From assembly GCF_025449215.1 (NCBI RefSeq), contig NZ_CP104900.1:744001-808000 (forward strand): 64,000 nucleotides of DNA, written 5' to 3'. Below the pieces are notes generated by a model, which saw nothing but the letters and a program-made list of their open reading frames with translations, was not told the origin of the DNA and did not search any database. Of this stretch, positions 18,678 through 27,958 are shown in pieces. A program made the translations under genes and the position numbers. How positions within the stretch are numbered: position 1 is the first letter of the stretch; every line of letters starts with the position of its first letter. This stretch comes from Shewanella seohaensis. Lineage in GTDB: Bacteria; Pseudomonadota; Gammaproteobacteria; Enterobacterales; Shewanellaceae.

Positions 18678-19637
18678 CTAAGGTTGCATAAGCTTTTCAA
18701 CACTTTGGCAGATGGTATCACGCATCCATTTATGGCCTTGGTCTTCATCGTTGCGCTGATGCCAGAGCAGCACATAGGCCATAGGGATAAATTCAAAGGG
18801 CAGAGGCAATAGCCTCAGTGGATACAGCTTGCATGCGTGCAGTGCAAAGCTTGAAGGCAAAGTGAAAATTAAATCACTGTGGGCACAGATGCTGGCCGCG
18901 CCATAAAAATCTGGCACAGTCGTGCTGATTTTGCGCCTGTGGCCAAGGTCGGCCAGAAAGTAATCCAGCGCCCACCAATCACTCCCTTCACAACGAACCT
19001 GCACATGTGCCATATCCAAGTACAGGGATAAATCCCACTGGAGCGAGGTGAGTGCGGTCATCAAGGGATGATCTTGGCGCACCAAACACACTTGCCTGTC
19101 GGTAAACAGGGTTTGGCAGCTAATGCCATCTGGGAGTCTGTCCGTTTGCGAGTCCGACAGTGGGTGTAGATCCCGCCCCGAGATCCCAAAGTCAATTTGC
19201 CCCTGCTGCAAATCGTGCATCGATTTCTCGGTCCACACATAGGAGTCGAGCTTCAGATTCGGTGCAGTGCTTAATAATGGGCCGATAAAATAGGGAATTA
19301 AGGTTTCGTAGGCGCTTTCAACCATGGCGAAGGAAAACTGCCTGTTACTGCTGGCCGGCGTAAACGTCGGTGGCTGAGTGAGTTGATATAAGTCCTGCAA
19401 AATATTCGGCAATTTAAGCCCAATATTGAGCGCATGTGCCGTGGGTTTTAGGCCGTGGGCAGTGCGCTGGAACAGGGGATCATCTAGAGTTTCTCGCAGG
19501 CGATTCAAGCTCTTGCTCAATGCTGACTGGCTAATATGTAATCGACTCGCTGCGCGGGTGACGCTCTGCTCTTCGAGCAAAACCTTCAATATCACCAGTA
19601 GGTTGAGATCGATTCTGGCTAAGTTGTCGAGATTCAT
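18678..19637 (-). CDS. LysR-family regulator, divergent from an MFS pump
   Basis: A 319-residue protein. N-terminal DNA-binding domain LARIDLNLLVILKVLLEEQS with SALSKSLNRLRETLDDPLFQ, then a LysR effector domain. The RIDLNLL start places it in the LeuO/NodD-like branch, as for the regulator at 39299. It is divergent from the Bcr/CflA transporter with 115 bases between starts, so it probably controls that pump. The ligand is unknown. Confidence 0.87.
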   Translation of the reverse strand: MNLDNLARIDLNLLVILKVLLEEQSVTRAASRLHISQSALSKSLNRLRETLDDPLFQRTAHGLKPTAHALNIGLKLPNILQDLYQLTQPPTFTPASSNRQFSFAMVESAYETLIPYFIGPLLSTAPNLKLDSYVWTEKSMHDLQQGQIDFGISGRDLHPLSDSQTDRLPDGISCQTLFTDRQVCLVRQDHPLMTALTSLQWDLSLYLDMAHVQVRCEGSDWWALDYFLADLGHRRKISTTVPDFYGAASICAHSDLIFTLPSSFALHACKLYPLRLLPLPFEFIPMAYVLLWHQRNDEDQGHKWMRDTICQSVEKLMQP

Positions 19638-19752
19638 AGATATTCCTTAGAGGAAATTCACTTTGGAAATTATACCATTTCTGTTCATACCTTGAGTTAT
19701 TTAAAATAGCGCCCACTGAAATACTTTTTACTGTTTAACCGAGATAAGTTTT

Positions 19753-20961
19753 ATGCGGCGCAATCTGTTACCTATTTTGATGTCTTTGGTGCTACTTAGC
19801 CCTCTGGCAATTGATATTTACCTCCCTTCTATGCCCACTATGGCGGCAGAGTTCGCCGTGTCTGCCAGCGAAGTACAGTCCACCTTAGTACTGTTTTTAT
19901 TTGCTATGGGTGTGGGACAGGTATTGATTGGCCCCTTGGCCGACCGTTATGGACGTCGCCCCGTGGCACTCTTTGGTGTATTGCTCTATGGCGCGAGCAG
20001 TTTGCTCGCCGCTGCTGCGATTGAATTTCACTGGTTGCAACTTGCTCGCGTGCTGCAAGGTTTAGCGGCGTGTTCAACCTCGATTGTGGTCTTTAGTGCT
20101 GTGCGTGACTGTTATTCGCCGAAGGAAGGCGCCCGTATTTACAGTTACTTAAATGGTGCTATTTGCGTTATTCCCGCCTTGGCACCTACCCTTGGCGGAC
20201 TATTAGCCATGCAATTTGGCTGGCGCTCGACCTTTGTGTTTATGACCCTATACGCGATTTTGATGATGTTATTGGTGGGCTATCGTTTACCCGAAACCCG
20301 TCCTGCCAATACCGTTAGCACAGGCCCATTGTACCGTTGGAGTCGTTATAAACCTGTGCTGAGCAATACCCATTTCTTGTTCTATGCCTTTGCCTGTATG
20401 TCGGCGATGGCGGCAATTTTAAGTTATGTGTCTTACTCTCCCGTGTGGCTTATCGGCCATTTAGGGGTGTCTGAGTTAGCTTTTAGTGGTTTGTTCGGTT
20501 TGAACGCTGTAGTCAATATTGTGGCCTGTTTTGCCGCGCCAGTGGTGATCCGCAAGTTAGGCAACCGTCCAACCGCCATCCTTGCCTTAGTGCTACTGGT
20601 GCTTTCGGCGGTATTGATTATCGCAACGCAAGCCTTCGGCCCGAGTGTCGGCATGGCCGCCGCCTTTGCCTTTATGCTGCCTATGATGCTGTTGTGTATT
20701 GGTTTTGCGCTGTTATTAGGCCCAGCGACCAGTATGGCACTGTCTGCCTTTGGCGAGCGGGCGGGTACCGCTACGGCGATGTTAGGTTTTATTCAGATGA
20801 GTGGTGCGTCTGTGGTGGCTGGCCTTGTGCAGCAAACAAACCTGACCGCACCCTATGCTGTGGCCTTAGTGATGGGAGTATTTTCTGTCGGATTACTTTC
20901 AATGATGGCGCTCAGCCGCTTCGACCACTGGCACCAAGAGCAATTAGCCGCAGAGCATTAA
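19753..20961 (+). CDS. Bcr/CflA-family MFS drug efflux transporter
   Basis: A 402-residue protein with twelve expected membrane helices. The Bcr/CflA signature appears at helix 1 (SPLAIDIYLPSMPTMAAEF) and the MFS motif A in loop 2-3 (GPLADRYGRRPVALFG). The family exports drugs or small metabolites (bicyclomycin, chloramphenicol, cysteine) by proton antiport in the inner membrane. The substrate cannot be told from the sequence. A divergent LysR gene likely regulates it. Confidence 0.9.
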   Translation: MRRNLLPILMSLVLLSPLAIDIYLPSMPTMAAEFAVSASEVQSTLVLFLFAMGVGQVLIGPLADRYGRRPVALFGVLLYGASSLLAAAAIEFHWLQLARVLQGLAACSTSIVVFSAVRDCYSPKEGARIYSYLNGAICVIPALAPTLGGLLAMQFGWRSTFVFMTLYAILMMLLVGYRLPETRPANTVSTGPLYRWSRYKPVLSNTHFLFYAFACMSAMAAILSYVSYSPVWLIGHLGVSELAFSGLFGLNAVVNIVACFAAPVVIRKLGNRPTAILALVLLVLSAVLIIATQAFGPSVGMAAAFAFMLPMMLLCIGFALLLGPATSMALSAFGERAGTATAMLGFIQMSGASVVAGLVQQTNLTAPYAVALVMGVFSVGLLSMMALSRFDHWHQEQLAAEH

Positions 20962-20994
20962 TTCGCCCTAAGCGGCTAACCAAAAACACCCTTT

Positions 20995-21032
20995 GCCCGT
21001 AGCTTATTTGACCATAACTACGGGCATTTTTT
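20995..21032 (+). terminator. Rho-independent terminator
   Basis: GCCCGTAG and CTACGGGC pair with a 15-base loop, followed shortly by TTTTTT, downstream of the MFS gene. Confidence 0.8.
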
Positions 21033-21086
21033 ATCGGTAATTTAAGCTGTTATACTGCTGGATAAACGTTTTATAGAGAGTTTGCT

Positions 21087-21689
21087 TTGAGCCGCCACTA
21101 TTGTCCTATTTGCTGTTATCCGATGAATGCATGCCTCTGCGCCCATGTGCAGCTAATACAACCGCAAACGCAGTTAGTGATATTGCAGCATCCCTCGGAA
21201 GTCGAGCATAAAAAGAATAGCGTCAAGGTGTTAAGTCTAGTGATCCCCAATACCCAAGTGTATGTGGGGGAGACTGAAGCGGATTTTGCCTTATTGCGCG
21301 AACAATTGATGAATGGCGAACGCCCTGTCTATCTTGTGTATCCCTCTGAGCAGAGTGTGAGTGTCGAACAACAGAAGCTTTGCGCCGATTGTGTGCTGTT
21401 GTTGATCGATGGCACTTGGCGCAAAGCCTTTAAAATCTTGCAGCTCAATCCTTGGTTAGCTCAATTGCCGGCTGTGCACTTGGCCGAAGGTTATGCATCA
21501 AGATATAAGATCCGTAAATCGAGTCGCAGTGACAGTTTATCAACCTTAGAAGCGAGTGCTTATATGCTAAAAGCACTCGAGCCGGATTTAGATCTGTCGC
21601 CTTTATTGAATGCCTTCGATGCTATGGTGGAGATGCGCATTCGGGCGATGCCAGCTCAAGTAAGGCTGCGTTATCAGGGCGGAGAATAA
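21087..21689 (+). CDS. DTW-domain tRNA acp3U aminocarboxypropyltransferase (TapT/YfiP-like)
   Basis: A 200-residue cytosolic enzyme. It has the N-terminal Cys cluster (CPICCYPMNACLC, likely metal-binding) and the signature DGTWRKAFKI, then SRYKIRKSSRSDSLSTLEA. DTW proteins such as E. coli TapT use S-adenosylmethionine to place an acp group on uridine in tRNA (acp3U47). The start is TTG at 21087 with GAGAG upstream; the frame holds no better start before the Cys cluster. Confidence 0.85.
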   Translation: MSRHYCPICCYPMNACLCAHVQLIQPQTQLVILQHPSEVEHKKNSVKVLSLVIPNTQVYVGETEADFALLREQLMNGERPVYLVYPSEQSVSVEQQKLCADCVLLLIDGTWRKAFKILQLNPWLAQLPAVHLAEGYASRYKIRKSSRSDSLSTLEASAYMLKALEPDLDLSPLLNAFDAMVEMRIRAMPAQVRLRYQGGE

Positions 21690-21791
21690 GTGTTTTTAAA
21701 TTCTTACGTTTTTGAGACCCCGTACGAATTAAAATAGTTAAAATCTTATTCAGATCACGCTAACGTAACGTAAAACAAGGTTTAATAGCGG

Positions 21792-21888
21792 TGATTCATT
21801 TGCAGCGCAAATGATGAGATAGCTTTGCCAGCCAATTGCTTTGCAGGGGAGTGATTCCATTCTTAATGGTGTGCTGGCAGGGCTATCG
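21792..21888. repeat. Two adjacent hairpins in an intergenic stretch
   Basis: CATTTGC/GCAAATG (about 21793-21812) is followed by a long imperfect stem in which ATAGCTTTGCCAGC pairs with GCTGGCAGGGCTAT (about 21820-21888). They lie between the convergent DTW and GGDEF-EAL genes. They may act as terminators or be a degraded repeat; no known RNA family recognised. Confidence 0.4.
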
Positions 21889-21956
21889 AGCCAATGAGTC
21901 TATTCGTAAAAATCCACCCATAAACCAGTCAATTATCACCGCGTTGCAGCTCAACC

Positions 21957-24077
21957 TTAAGCGATACACCTTTCGGCTAAAAAGGCTTGAGTAAACTGTT
22001 CAACCGAGCTGGGATAACCAAACAAGAAGCCTTGCGCAAAACCTTGTCCCATATGGGTAATGATGTCTTTTTGCTGCTGCGTTTCAATGCCTTCTGCCAC
22101 AAAGTGAATGTCGAGAGCCTGTGCTAATTGCACTATGGCGTGGCAAAGTTTTTGTCCCGAGACATCATTAAGGCGCATAGCAAATTCAGCATCAATTTTG
22201 ACACTGTCTATCGGTAAGGTTCCTAAACGACTGAGTGATGAGAGACCCGTACCAAAGTCGTCAATGGCGATGCCGACACCTAAGGCTTTGATGCGCTCAA
22301 GGGTTTGGCGCGCTAACTCGGGTTGACGTAACAGCGCTGACTCGGTGATTTCTAAAATCAGCGCTTCGGCGGGCAGAGCGACCATTTCTAGGGCGCTAAT
22401 CACTTGGCCGACAAAATCCACATGCTCCAACTGTAAGGGCGATACGTTAACCGACACTTTAAAATCAGGCTGATAACTCGCGCGCCATATGGCGGCCTGC
22501 TTACAGGCTTGCTCCAGTGCCCATTGCCCAATGGTAATAATCAGCCCTGTTTCCTCGAGTAAAGGGACGAATTCGGCCGCTTCATAATGCTCGTTAGGGG
22601 ATTTTTGCCAACGCAACAGCGCCTCGGCACCAATGGGCTTATTGGTGTGTAAATCCACAATTGCCTGATAGGCAAGATTGAACTGCTTGAGGCTATGTGC
22701 ATGCCTTAGATTGTTGATAAGCTTTAATTTAAGCTCAGCTGCTTGGCTCATCGCCTTGTCATAAAAGACTAAGTGCGGCTGATTTTTCTTCGCGCTATAC
22801 ATGGCGGTATCGGCCAAGCTAATCAGCTGTCCCGCTTGATCGCTGTGGGTTGGGAACAGTGCGATACCAATACTGGTACCGAGGAAGAACTTTTGCCCTT
22901 CGATTTCAAATGGACTGTCGAACAGGCTCAGTATTTGCTCGGCAAATAATTGAATTTCTTCCTTACAGCTGCATTCCTGCAGCACTAAGGTAAATTCATC
23001 GCCCCCCATACGGGCGATATCGGCCTTCTCAATGCAGCCTGCTTCTAAACGCGCGGCCACCAGTTGTAACACCCTGTCCCCCATGGAATGACCAAAGCTG
23101 TCATTGATGTTCTTAAAACCATTGAGGTCTAAAAACATCAGTGCGCCGAGGGTGGAAGGATCATCCTTCAGTTTATCGAGGGCACTATTGAGTATTTGCT
23201 TGAGATGATAACGGTTCGGCAACCCCGTTAATGTGTCGTACATAGCGCGGGTGGTGAGCTGTGTTTCGAGCAGTTTTTTGGTGCTGATATCGCTGAAAAT
23301 ATTCACATGATACAGGGCATTATCATCGGTCTCGATTCGGCGACTGCTCTGCCATGCGGGAAAGTGACTCCCGTCAGAACGCTGTTTAAGTGTCTCGCCA
23401 TGCCAAAATCCCCGAAGTTTCATGGCGGCTTGGCAATCGGTTTCTTGCCCTGGTGGCAGGAGTTTGGCCTCTAAAAACTCAGGAGTTTTACCGATCAATT
23501 GCTCCGCACTGTAACCGCAGATACGGCACATAGCCTTGTTCACGGCCAATATGCGATTATCAGCATCGGTGATATAAACGGCCTCGGCACTCTCTTCAAG
23601 TGTGGTCGCCATAATTTCCCGTGGGATATGGGCAAAGCCATCGGAGATCGACGGCCGAACTTGAGTTCGACGGTTGAGGGCTTGTAGCTCAACGAGCACT
23701 ACGGCTTGTTGCTGTAAATAACAAGGGTAGAGTCTTACCTTGGTGGGGAGTTCTTTACCCTGTTGGCTCAGGTGGAGCCAACTAAATTCGACATGGTTCC
23801 CCGATGCCGCCTCAATAATCATTTCCCGTGCAAATTCAACGCTATTGCGTCCAGAGGATTGGATCCTAGGTGAAAAGTCATAGGGCGTGGTATTCACTAA
23901 GGCATCGTATTCGGTGCCAAAGTAATCGAGGGTGGCGCTATTTGCGCTAATAAAACTAAAGCCTTGGATCAGGGCGAGGGGAGTCTGGTGCGGATCGGCT
24001 TGCCAGCATGACAGCTTATCTTGCAATACAGGGTCATCTGTACTGAGTTTATTGAGCAAGTGTTGCCATCTGATCAT
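21957..24077 (-). CDS. PAS-GGDEF-EAL cyclic-di-GMP enzyme
   Basis: A 706-residue protein. An N-terminal PAS-like region (~1-135), then a clear PAS domain (~155-275, ESAEAVYITDADNRILAVNK), GGDEF domain (~285-440) with intact MGGDEFTLVL, and EAL domain (~455-700) with intact GAEALLRW and AIDDFGTGLSSL. Both active-site signatures are kept, so it may make and degrade c-di-GMP. No membrane segment is visible, so the sensor is cytosolic. GGGAG precedes the start. Confidence 0.93.
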   Translation of the reverse strand: MIRWQHLLNKLSTDDPVLQDKLSCWQADPHQTPLALIQGFSFISANSATLDYFGTEYDALVNTTPYDFSPRIQSSGRNSVEFAREMIIEAASGNHVEFSWLHLSQQGKELPTKVRLYPCYLQQQAVVLVELQALNRRTQVRPSISDGFAHIPREIMATTLEESAEAVYITDADNRILAVNKAMCRICGYSAEQLIGKTPEFLEAKLLPPGQETDCQAAMKLRGFWHGETLKQRSDGSHFPAWQSSRRIETDDNALYHVNIFSDISTKKLLETQLTTRAMYDTLTGLPNRYHLKQILNSALDKLKDDPSTLGALMFLDLNGFKNINDSFGHSMGDRVLQLVAARLEAGCIEKADIARMGGDEFTLVLQECSCKEEIQLFAEQILSLFDSPFEIEGQKFFLGTSIGIALFPTHSDQAGQLISLADTAMYSAKKNQPHLVFYDKAMSQAAELKLKLINNLRHAHSLKQFNLAYQAIVDLHTNKPIGAEALLRWQKSPNEHYEAAEFVPLLEETGLIITIGQWALEQACKQAAIWRASYQPDFKVSVNVSPLQLEHVDFVGQVISALEMVALPAEALILEITESALLRQPELARQTLERIKALGVGIAIDDFGTGLSSLSRLGTLPIDSVKIDAEFAMRLNDVSGQKLCHAIVQLAQALDIHFVAEGIETQQQKDIITHMGQGFAQGFLFGYPSSVEQFTQAFLAERCIA

Positions 24078-24368
24078 TTAGGATACTCCCTTGTGACGCA
24101 AATTAAGGTCACATCCTATAGCTAGGTACTTCGTTTATAACGAAATTAATTCAAATAGTACATCATTCCAGCGAGGTTAAAATAAACATAATCGAGGTTT
24201 TGCTCAAATAACAACTAAAAACTGACAGTCTAAGATAGCTGATTTTCAGCGTCTTACACGAAAATCATTCTAACTCATCACTGTAAAATACGGTTTTATG
24301 CTATGTTTTGCCCTGAATACCCAGTTTGCCGTGTCAATCAGCCGAGGAAGGACTCTAAGGAATATAGG

Positions 24369-24721
24369 ATGCAAAAACTTATCCCCACCATCGCGTTAAG
24401 TGTCGTTGTCGGCCTAGTATTGTCTACCGCGCATGCGGCTGAACAGCCGAAACCACGGCTGACCTTAGAGCAAAGGGCCGATAAGGCGCGCATCGACTCG
24501 CAGCGTATTGAGCAGGCGCAGCTTGAAAAGGCCCGCCGAGCCGCCCAAGAAACCTCGGCACGGGAAGAAAAATCCGCCAACAGTCCAATCCGCAGGATTG
24601 GGAAGCCCAACAAAAGCTTAAGGCTCAAAAGCAGTTCGATGAAAGGGAAAGCCGCGAGCAAAAATATCTGCAAGAAGCCAAGGAAGCGGCCGCCAAAGAG
24701 CGTAAAATCCCCAAACCTTAG
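24369..24721 (+). CDS. Exported charged helical protein, one-base frameshift
   Basis: Starts MQKLIPTIALSVVVGLVLS with a signal peptide ending near AHAAEQ. The mature part is highly charged and helical, probably a coiled coil (TLEQRADKARIDSQRIEQAQ). In the A5 run at 24568-24572 the frame is lost. With six As the protein continues RQQSNPQDWEAQQKLKAQKQ and ends KERKIPKP at 24721, about 117 aa, keeping the same Gln/Lys/Glu character. In the given frame the tail turns into a Ser/Lys/Pro-rich sequence running to 24785. Function unknown. Confidence 0.65.
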
Positions 24722-24781
24722 TTATTTTTACATTAAGGGCAATATTCACCGTTTGCCCTTTGATTCTGCTAGGAATTGCTG

Positions 24782-25420
24782 TTGAACACCTGTCCCCTTT
24801 GCCACAGTGCCGATTTAGTGGCTTACCACCAAGATAAACGCCGTCGTTACCAACAGTGCCAGCAGTGTGCCTTGGTGAGCGTGCCTGCCGAATTTTATCT
24901 GAGTCCTGAAGCCGAAAAGGCTGAATACGATAAGCACGAGAATCACCCGCAGGATCTCGGTTATCAGCAGTTTCTAGACCGAACCCTCGCCCCCTTGTTG
25001 AGCCGCTTTGCGCCAACGGCATTGGGGCTCGATTTTGGTTGTGGTGAGGGCAAGGCGTTGAGTCTGCTGGCGCAAACGCGGGGTTATCGGGTCGAAAACT
25101 ACGATCTCTATTACGCTAACCACCCCGAGTTACTCACGCGGCAATACGATTTTGTTACCCTAACAGAGGTCATTGAGCATGTGAGTGATGCCGATGCGTT
25201 ACTGACCTTATTAAACACCTTGCTCAAGCCCAAGGGCATTTTGGCCGTAATGACGAAGCGAGTGCTCAATCCCACGGCCTTTAGCACTTGGCATTATAAA
25301 AATGATCCCACCCATATTAACTTTTACTCCGAAGCCACCTTTCAATGGCTCGCCGAGCATTACGGCTGGCAACTGGAAATCATCGACAAAGACGTCGTGT
25401 TTTTGCATCAAGCTAATTAA
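24782..25420 (+). CDS. Class I SAM-dependent methyltransferase with zinc ribbon
   Basis: A 212-residue protein. An N-terminal Cys ribbon (CPLCHS then CQQCALV) precedes a Rossmann methyltransferase domain with motif I LDFGCGEGKALSLL and the post-motif TLTEVIEHVSDADALL. The substrate is unknown. The family resembles those acting on sugars or small metabolites. The start is a TTG; 24782 is preferred to 24776 because AGGA at 24771 is then correctly spaced. It is convergent with the FtsZ-like gene and shares its terminator. Confidence 0.8.
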   Translation: MNTCPLCHSADLVAYHQDKRRRYQQCQQCALVSVPAEFYLSPEAEKAEYDKHENHPQDLGYQQFLDRTLAPLLSRFAPTALGLDFGCGEGKALSLLAQTRGYRVENYDLYYANHPELLTRQYDFVTLTEVIEHVSDADALLTLLNTLLKPKGILAVMTKRVLNPTAFSTWHYKNDPTHINFYSEATFQWLAEHYGWQLEIIDKDVVFLHQAN

Positions 25421-25438
25421 CCTGAACTCAGGTTAATT
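25415..25438. terminator. Bidirectional 24-bp palindrome joining two stop codons
   Basis: AATTAACCTGA and TCAGGTTAATT form an 11-bp perfect stem around AC. It contains the stop codons of both convergent genes. Confidence 0.6.
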
Positions 25439-26573
25439 AATGCGCTTGAGGCTTTTGCTGCCGCAGATAAGTTGGGATCTGTAAGTTTTCTAAATCGAAC
25501 TTGGATGGTGCAGGATCGGCGATGGATATCGCCTGACGCTTAATAAAATCATGCACATTGATATAGTTGTCATTGACTGCCTGGATAGGATCTTGAATTT
25601 CCGGCGGCGTGAATCCAATCCCTGTTGCTATCACCATGATTTCGAGCTCCGATTCGAGGTTAGGGTCGATAGTTAGCCCAATAATCACAAGGGCATCCCG
25701 CGGTAATTGCTCATGTACAGTTGCGCCGATTTGGTTGTATTGACTGAGCTCTATCGTGTCTTTTGCGACAACACTGACAATTGCCGCTTGTGCTTGATTG
25801 AGTTCAATATTATCGAGCAAAGGATGTTGCATGGCGCGTTTCACCGCCGAGATAAGCTCCTCGTCGCCCTGAAGGCAGCTCACGCCCATTGCGGCGCGAC
25901 CTTGGCGGCTGATGACGGAAATAAAGTCATTTAAATCAATATTGATAAGCCCAGCTTGGCTGATGGTATTGGCAAGCCCCAGTAACACATCCTGTAAAAT
26001 TTTATTGCTCTCTTTGAATGCATTAAGCAGGGTCACTTTGGCGCCAAGCACCTCGGCAAGCTTATCGTTGGGGAGAACGATAACGGCATTGGCGCTCTCC
26101 AATAATTCCTGCAGTCCGGCTTCGGCATTGGCCTTTCTGTGCTGGCCCTCAAAGCTAAAAGGCATGGTCACAACGGCGATAACAGGTTTGGTTAACTCTC
26201 GAGCGAGCTTTGCCACCTGCGGTAGCGCGCCCGTACCTGTGCCGCCGCCTAATCCCGCGGTGAGAAACACGATATCGCTATGCTGCATTTGTTCAGTTAA
26301 TGCCTGCGCCGACTCAATCGCTGCTGCGCAGCCGACATCGGGCTTGGCGCCTGCGCCTAAGCCTTTCGTCGTTTGTGGACCAATTTGAATACGGTAATGG
26401 CTGCTGGTGGCTGCCATGGCTTGGGCATCGGTATTGACGGAAATTAATTCTACGCTGGATGGCAGATTGACTTGGCTGAGTTGATTAATGGTATTACAAC
26501 CACAACCTCCGACGCCGAATACCGTTAATTTGGGCATGGCGCCAGTGGCAGTTTCATGAATTAGTTCAAACAT
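25437..26573 (-). CDS. Second FtsZ (FtsZ paralogue)
   Basis: Starting at MFELIHETATGAMPKLTV (26573) this is a complete 378-residue FtsZ/tubulin GTPase. Visible parts: nucleotide loop FGVGGCGCN (~19-27), tubulin signature GLGGGTGTGALP (~108-118), the catalytic T7 loop NIDLND (N211, D213, D216; NxDxxD kept) and a C-terminal peptide LQIPTYLRQQ that resembles the FtsA/ZipA-binding tail (DIPAFLRKQ) of cell-division FtsZ. The linker before the tail is only about 45 residues. It is not in a division gene cluster, so it is presumably additional to the housekeeping ftsZ. GAGAG lies before the ATG. The frame is open upstream into the WYL gene (see that entry). Confidence 0.85.
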   Translation of the reverse strand: MFELIHETATGAMPKLTVFGVGGCGCNTINQLSQVNLPSSVELISVNTDAQAMAATSSHYRIQIGPQTTKGLGAGAKPDVGCAAAIESAQALTEQMQHSDIVFLTAGLGGGTGTGALPQVAKLARELTKPVIAVVTMPFSFEGQHRKANAEAGLQELLESANAVIVLPNDKLAEVLGAKVTLLNAFKESNKILQDVLLGLANTISQAGLINIDLNDFISVISRQGRAAMGVSCLQGDEELISAVKRAMQHPLLDNIELNQAQAAIVSVVAKDTIELSQYNQIGATVHEQLPRDALVIIGLTIDPNLESELEIMVIATGIGFTPPEIQDPIQAVNDNYINVHDFIKRQAISIADPAPSKFDLENLQIPTYLRQQKPQAH

Positions 26574-26655
26574 AGCGACTCTCACGGTTAGCAATGGTAA
26601 AGCAAGACTAACCTTGAGTTGCGACTCAGCTTGTCGCATCAATGCGATAAACGGT

Positions 26656-27650
26656 TTAACGGTATTTCGCCGCCATTTTTTGGCTGAGGGCGGCAAAGTG
26701 CTCCCCAGTTTTATCGGTGCCAGCACCTCCACGGTATCGGCCATTTCCCACAATGCTGCGCGCAGTTTTGGGGTGTCAGTGACTTCTGCTACCACATAAA
26801 AGCGGCCATCCTCGCGTAATTGCATGGTCTGGTTATCGCTAAACTTGGCTTCGCGCATGATAAAACTCGCCTTATCGGAGAGCAGCAGTTCGAGACATAT
26901 CTTCTCGCCACGCGAGCCCTGTGCGGTTTTATTGATATCAAAATCGGCACTCTTAACCGCCGCGCTGGGCAATAGCTGCGCGTTAAGCAGTAAGCCTATC
27001 GGTTTATGGTGGCGGCGCTTATCAAAGCTGCCAATGGTAAAAGCGAGTAGCGCCACCCCATCGCGAATTAAAATTCCTTGTGGATTGATAGGGTTGTAAT
27101 GCAGCCAATGCATTTTACCATTGATCCATTTTTTGATATCGCAGCGAATTTGTTTCTTATCCAAAATCGCTTGCTGTATGACCTCTAAGGACTGAGGTTG
27201 GTGCTGCGGCAGGATAAAGGGGTAAGGCTCGGGAAGCTGTGCGACTCGGCACGCCCAATAGAGCCAAGGGTTTTCGGGATCGCTAGCCAGCACCTGATCG
27301 GCCCTGTCGAAGTAGGGCTGTAGTTGTTGCAAGCTTTGTGGTGGCATCAACTGACTCGCACTGCGCTTTAAGGTGGTTAAAGCCAGCGCCATATGTTGGT
27401 CCATTAGCTCTAGGTTCAACCCGCGCCAGCAGGACTCAATCGACCAACCATAGGGCTTGTTTCTATCATCGAGGCGTAAGCCAAAGGTGCCCATTTCATA
27501 CATGGCCTTTAAATCCCTTTGCACCGAACGCTTGCTGATATCCTGCGTGCGGTTTGCCAGCCGCTCGACTAATTCATTCACCGAGATTTTACGTGGCGCC
27601 CGCGGGATTAAACTCAGTAGTGTCACTTGGCGTTGAAAGTTAGGTTGCAT
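26656..27650 (-). CDS. WYL-domain transcriptional regulator, probably frameshifted at its end
   Basis: Starts MQPNFQRQVTLLSLIPRAPR. N-terminal winged helix (VNELVERLANRTQDISKRSV, QRDLKAMYEMG), a WYL ligand-binding domain (~150-250) whose W-Y-L residues look degenerate (ALLAF), and the WCX C-terminal part (LRAALWEMADTVEVLAP). As given, the frame runs on without a stop into the FtsZ at 26573, making a 737-residue fusion. One extra A in the A6 run at 26676-26681 gives an end of AKKMAAKYR then TAA at 26656, a typical WYL ending, and a 331-residue protein of normal size. I prefer two separate genes. It is likely to control its downstream ftsZ partner. Confidence 0.72.
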
Positions 27651-27958
27651 GGTGAATTTTTCGATGTTTAGCGGAATAACAGTATATTAATTAAAGGTTG
27701 CGACAAAAGCTGTCGCAGGTTTTGTATGGTGTGTGAAAATCTCTCAAAATCCTGACTGACTCACCTTATGTGAGTAATCGCTTTGCCTCGTCTTTTGATT
27801 TCGGGAGGCCATCAACAATAGGTTGTCGGCATATTTTGCAAGCCGCGTGATTTATACTGAGTGGACTGCGTAATGTCTCCTTACTATTAAATCTATTAAC
27901 AATTTCTCTATGTCCGTGTAGTTTAGATAGCTTATAAAAACAACAATAGGTTATCGCT

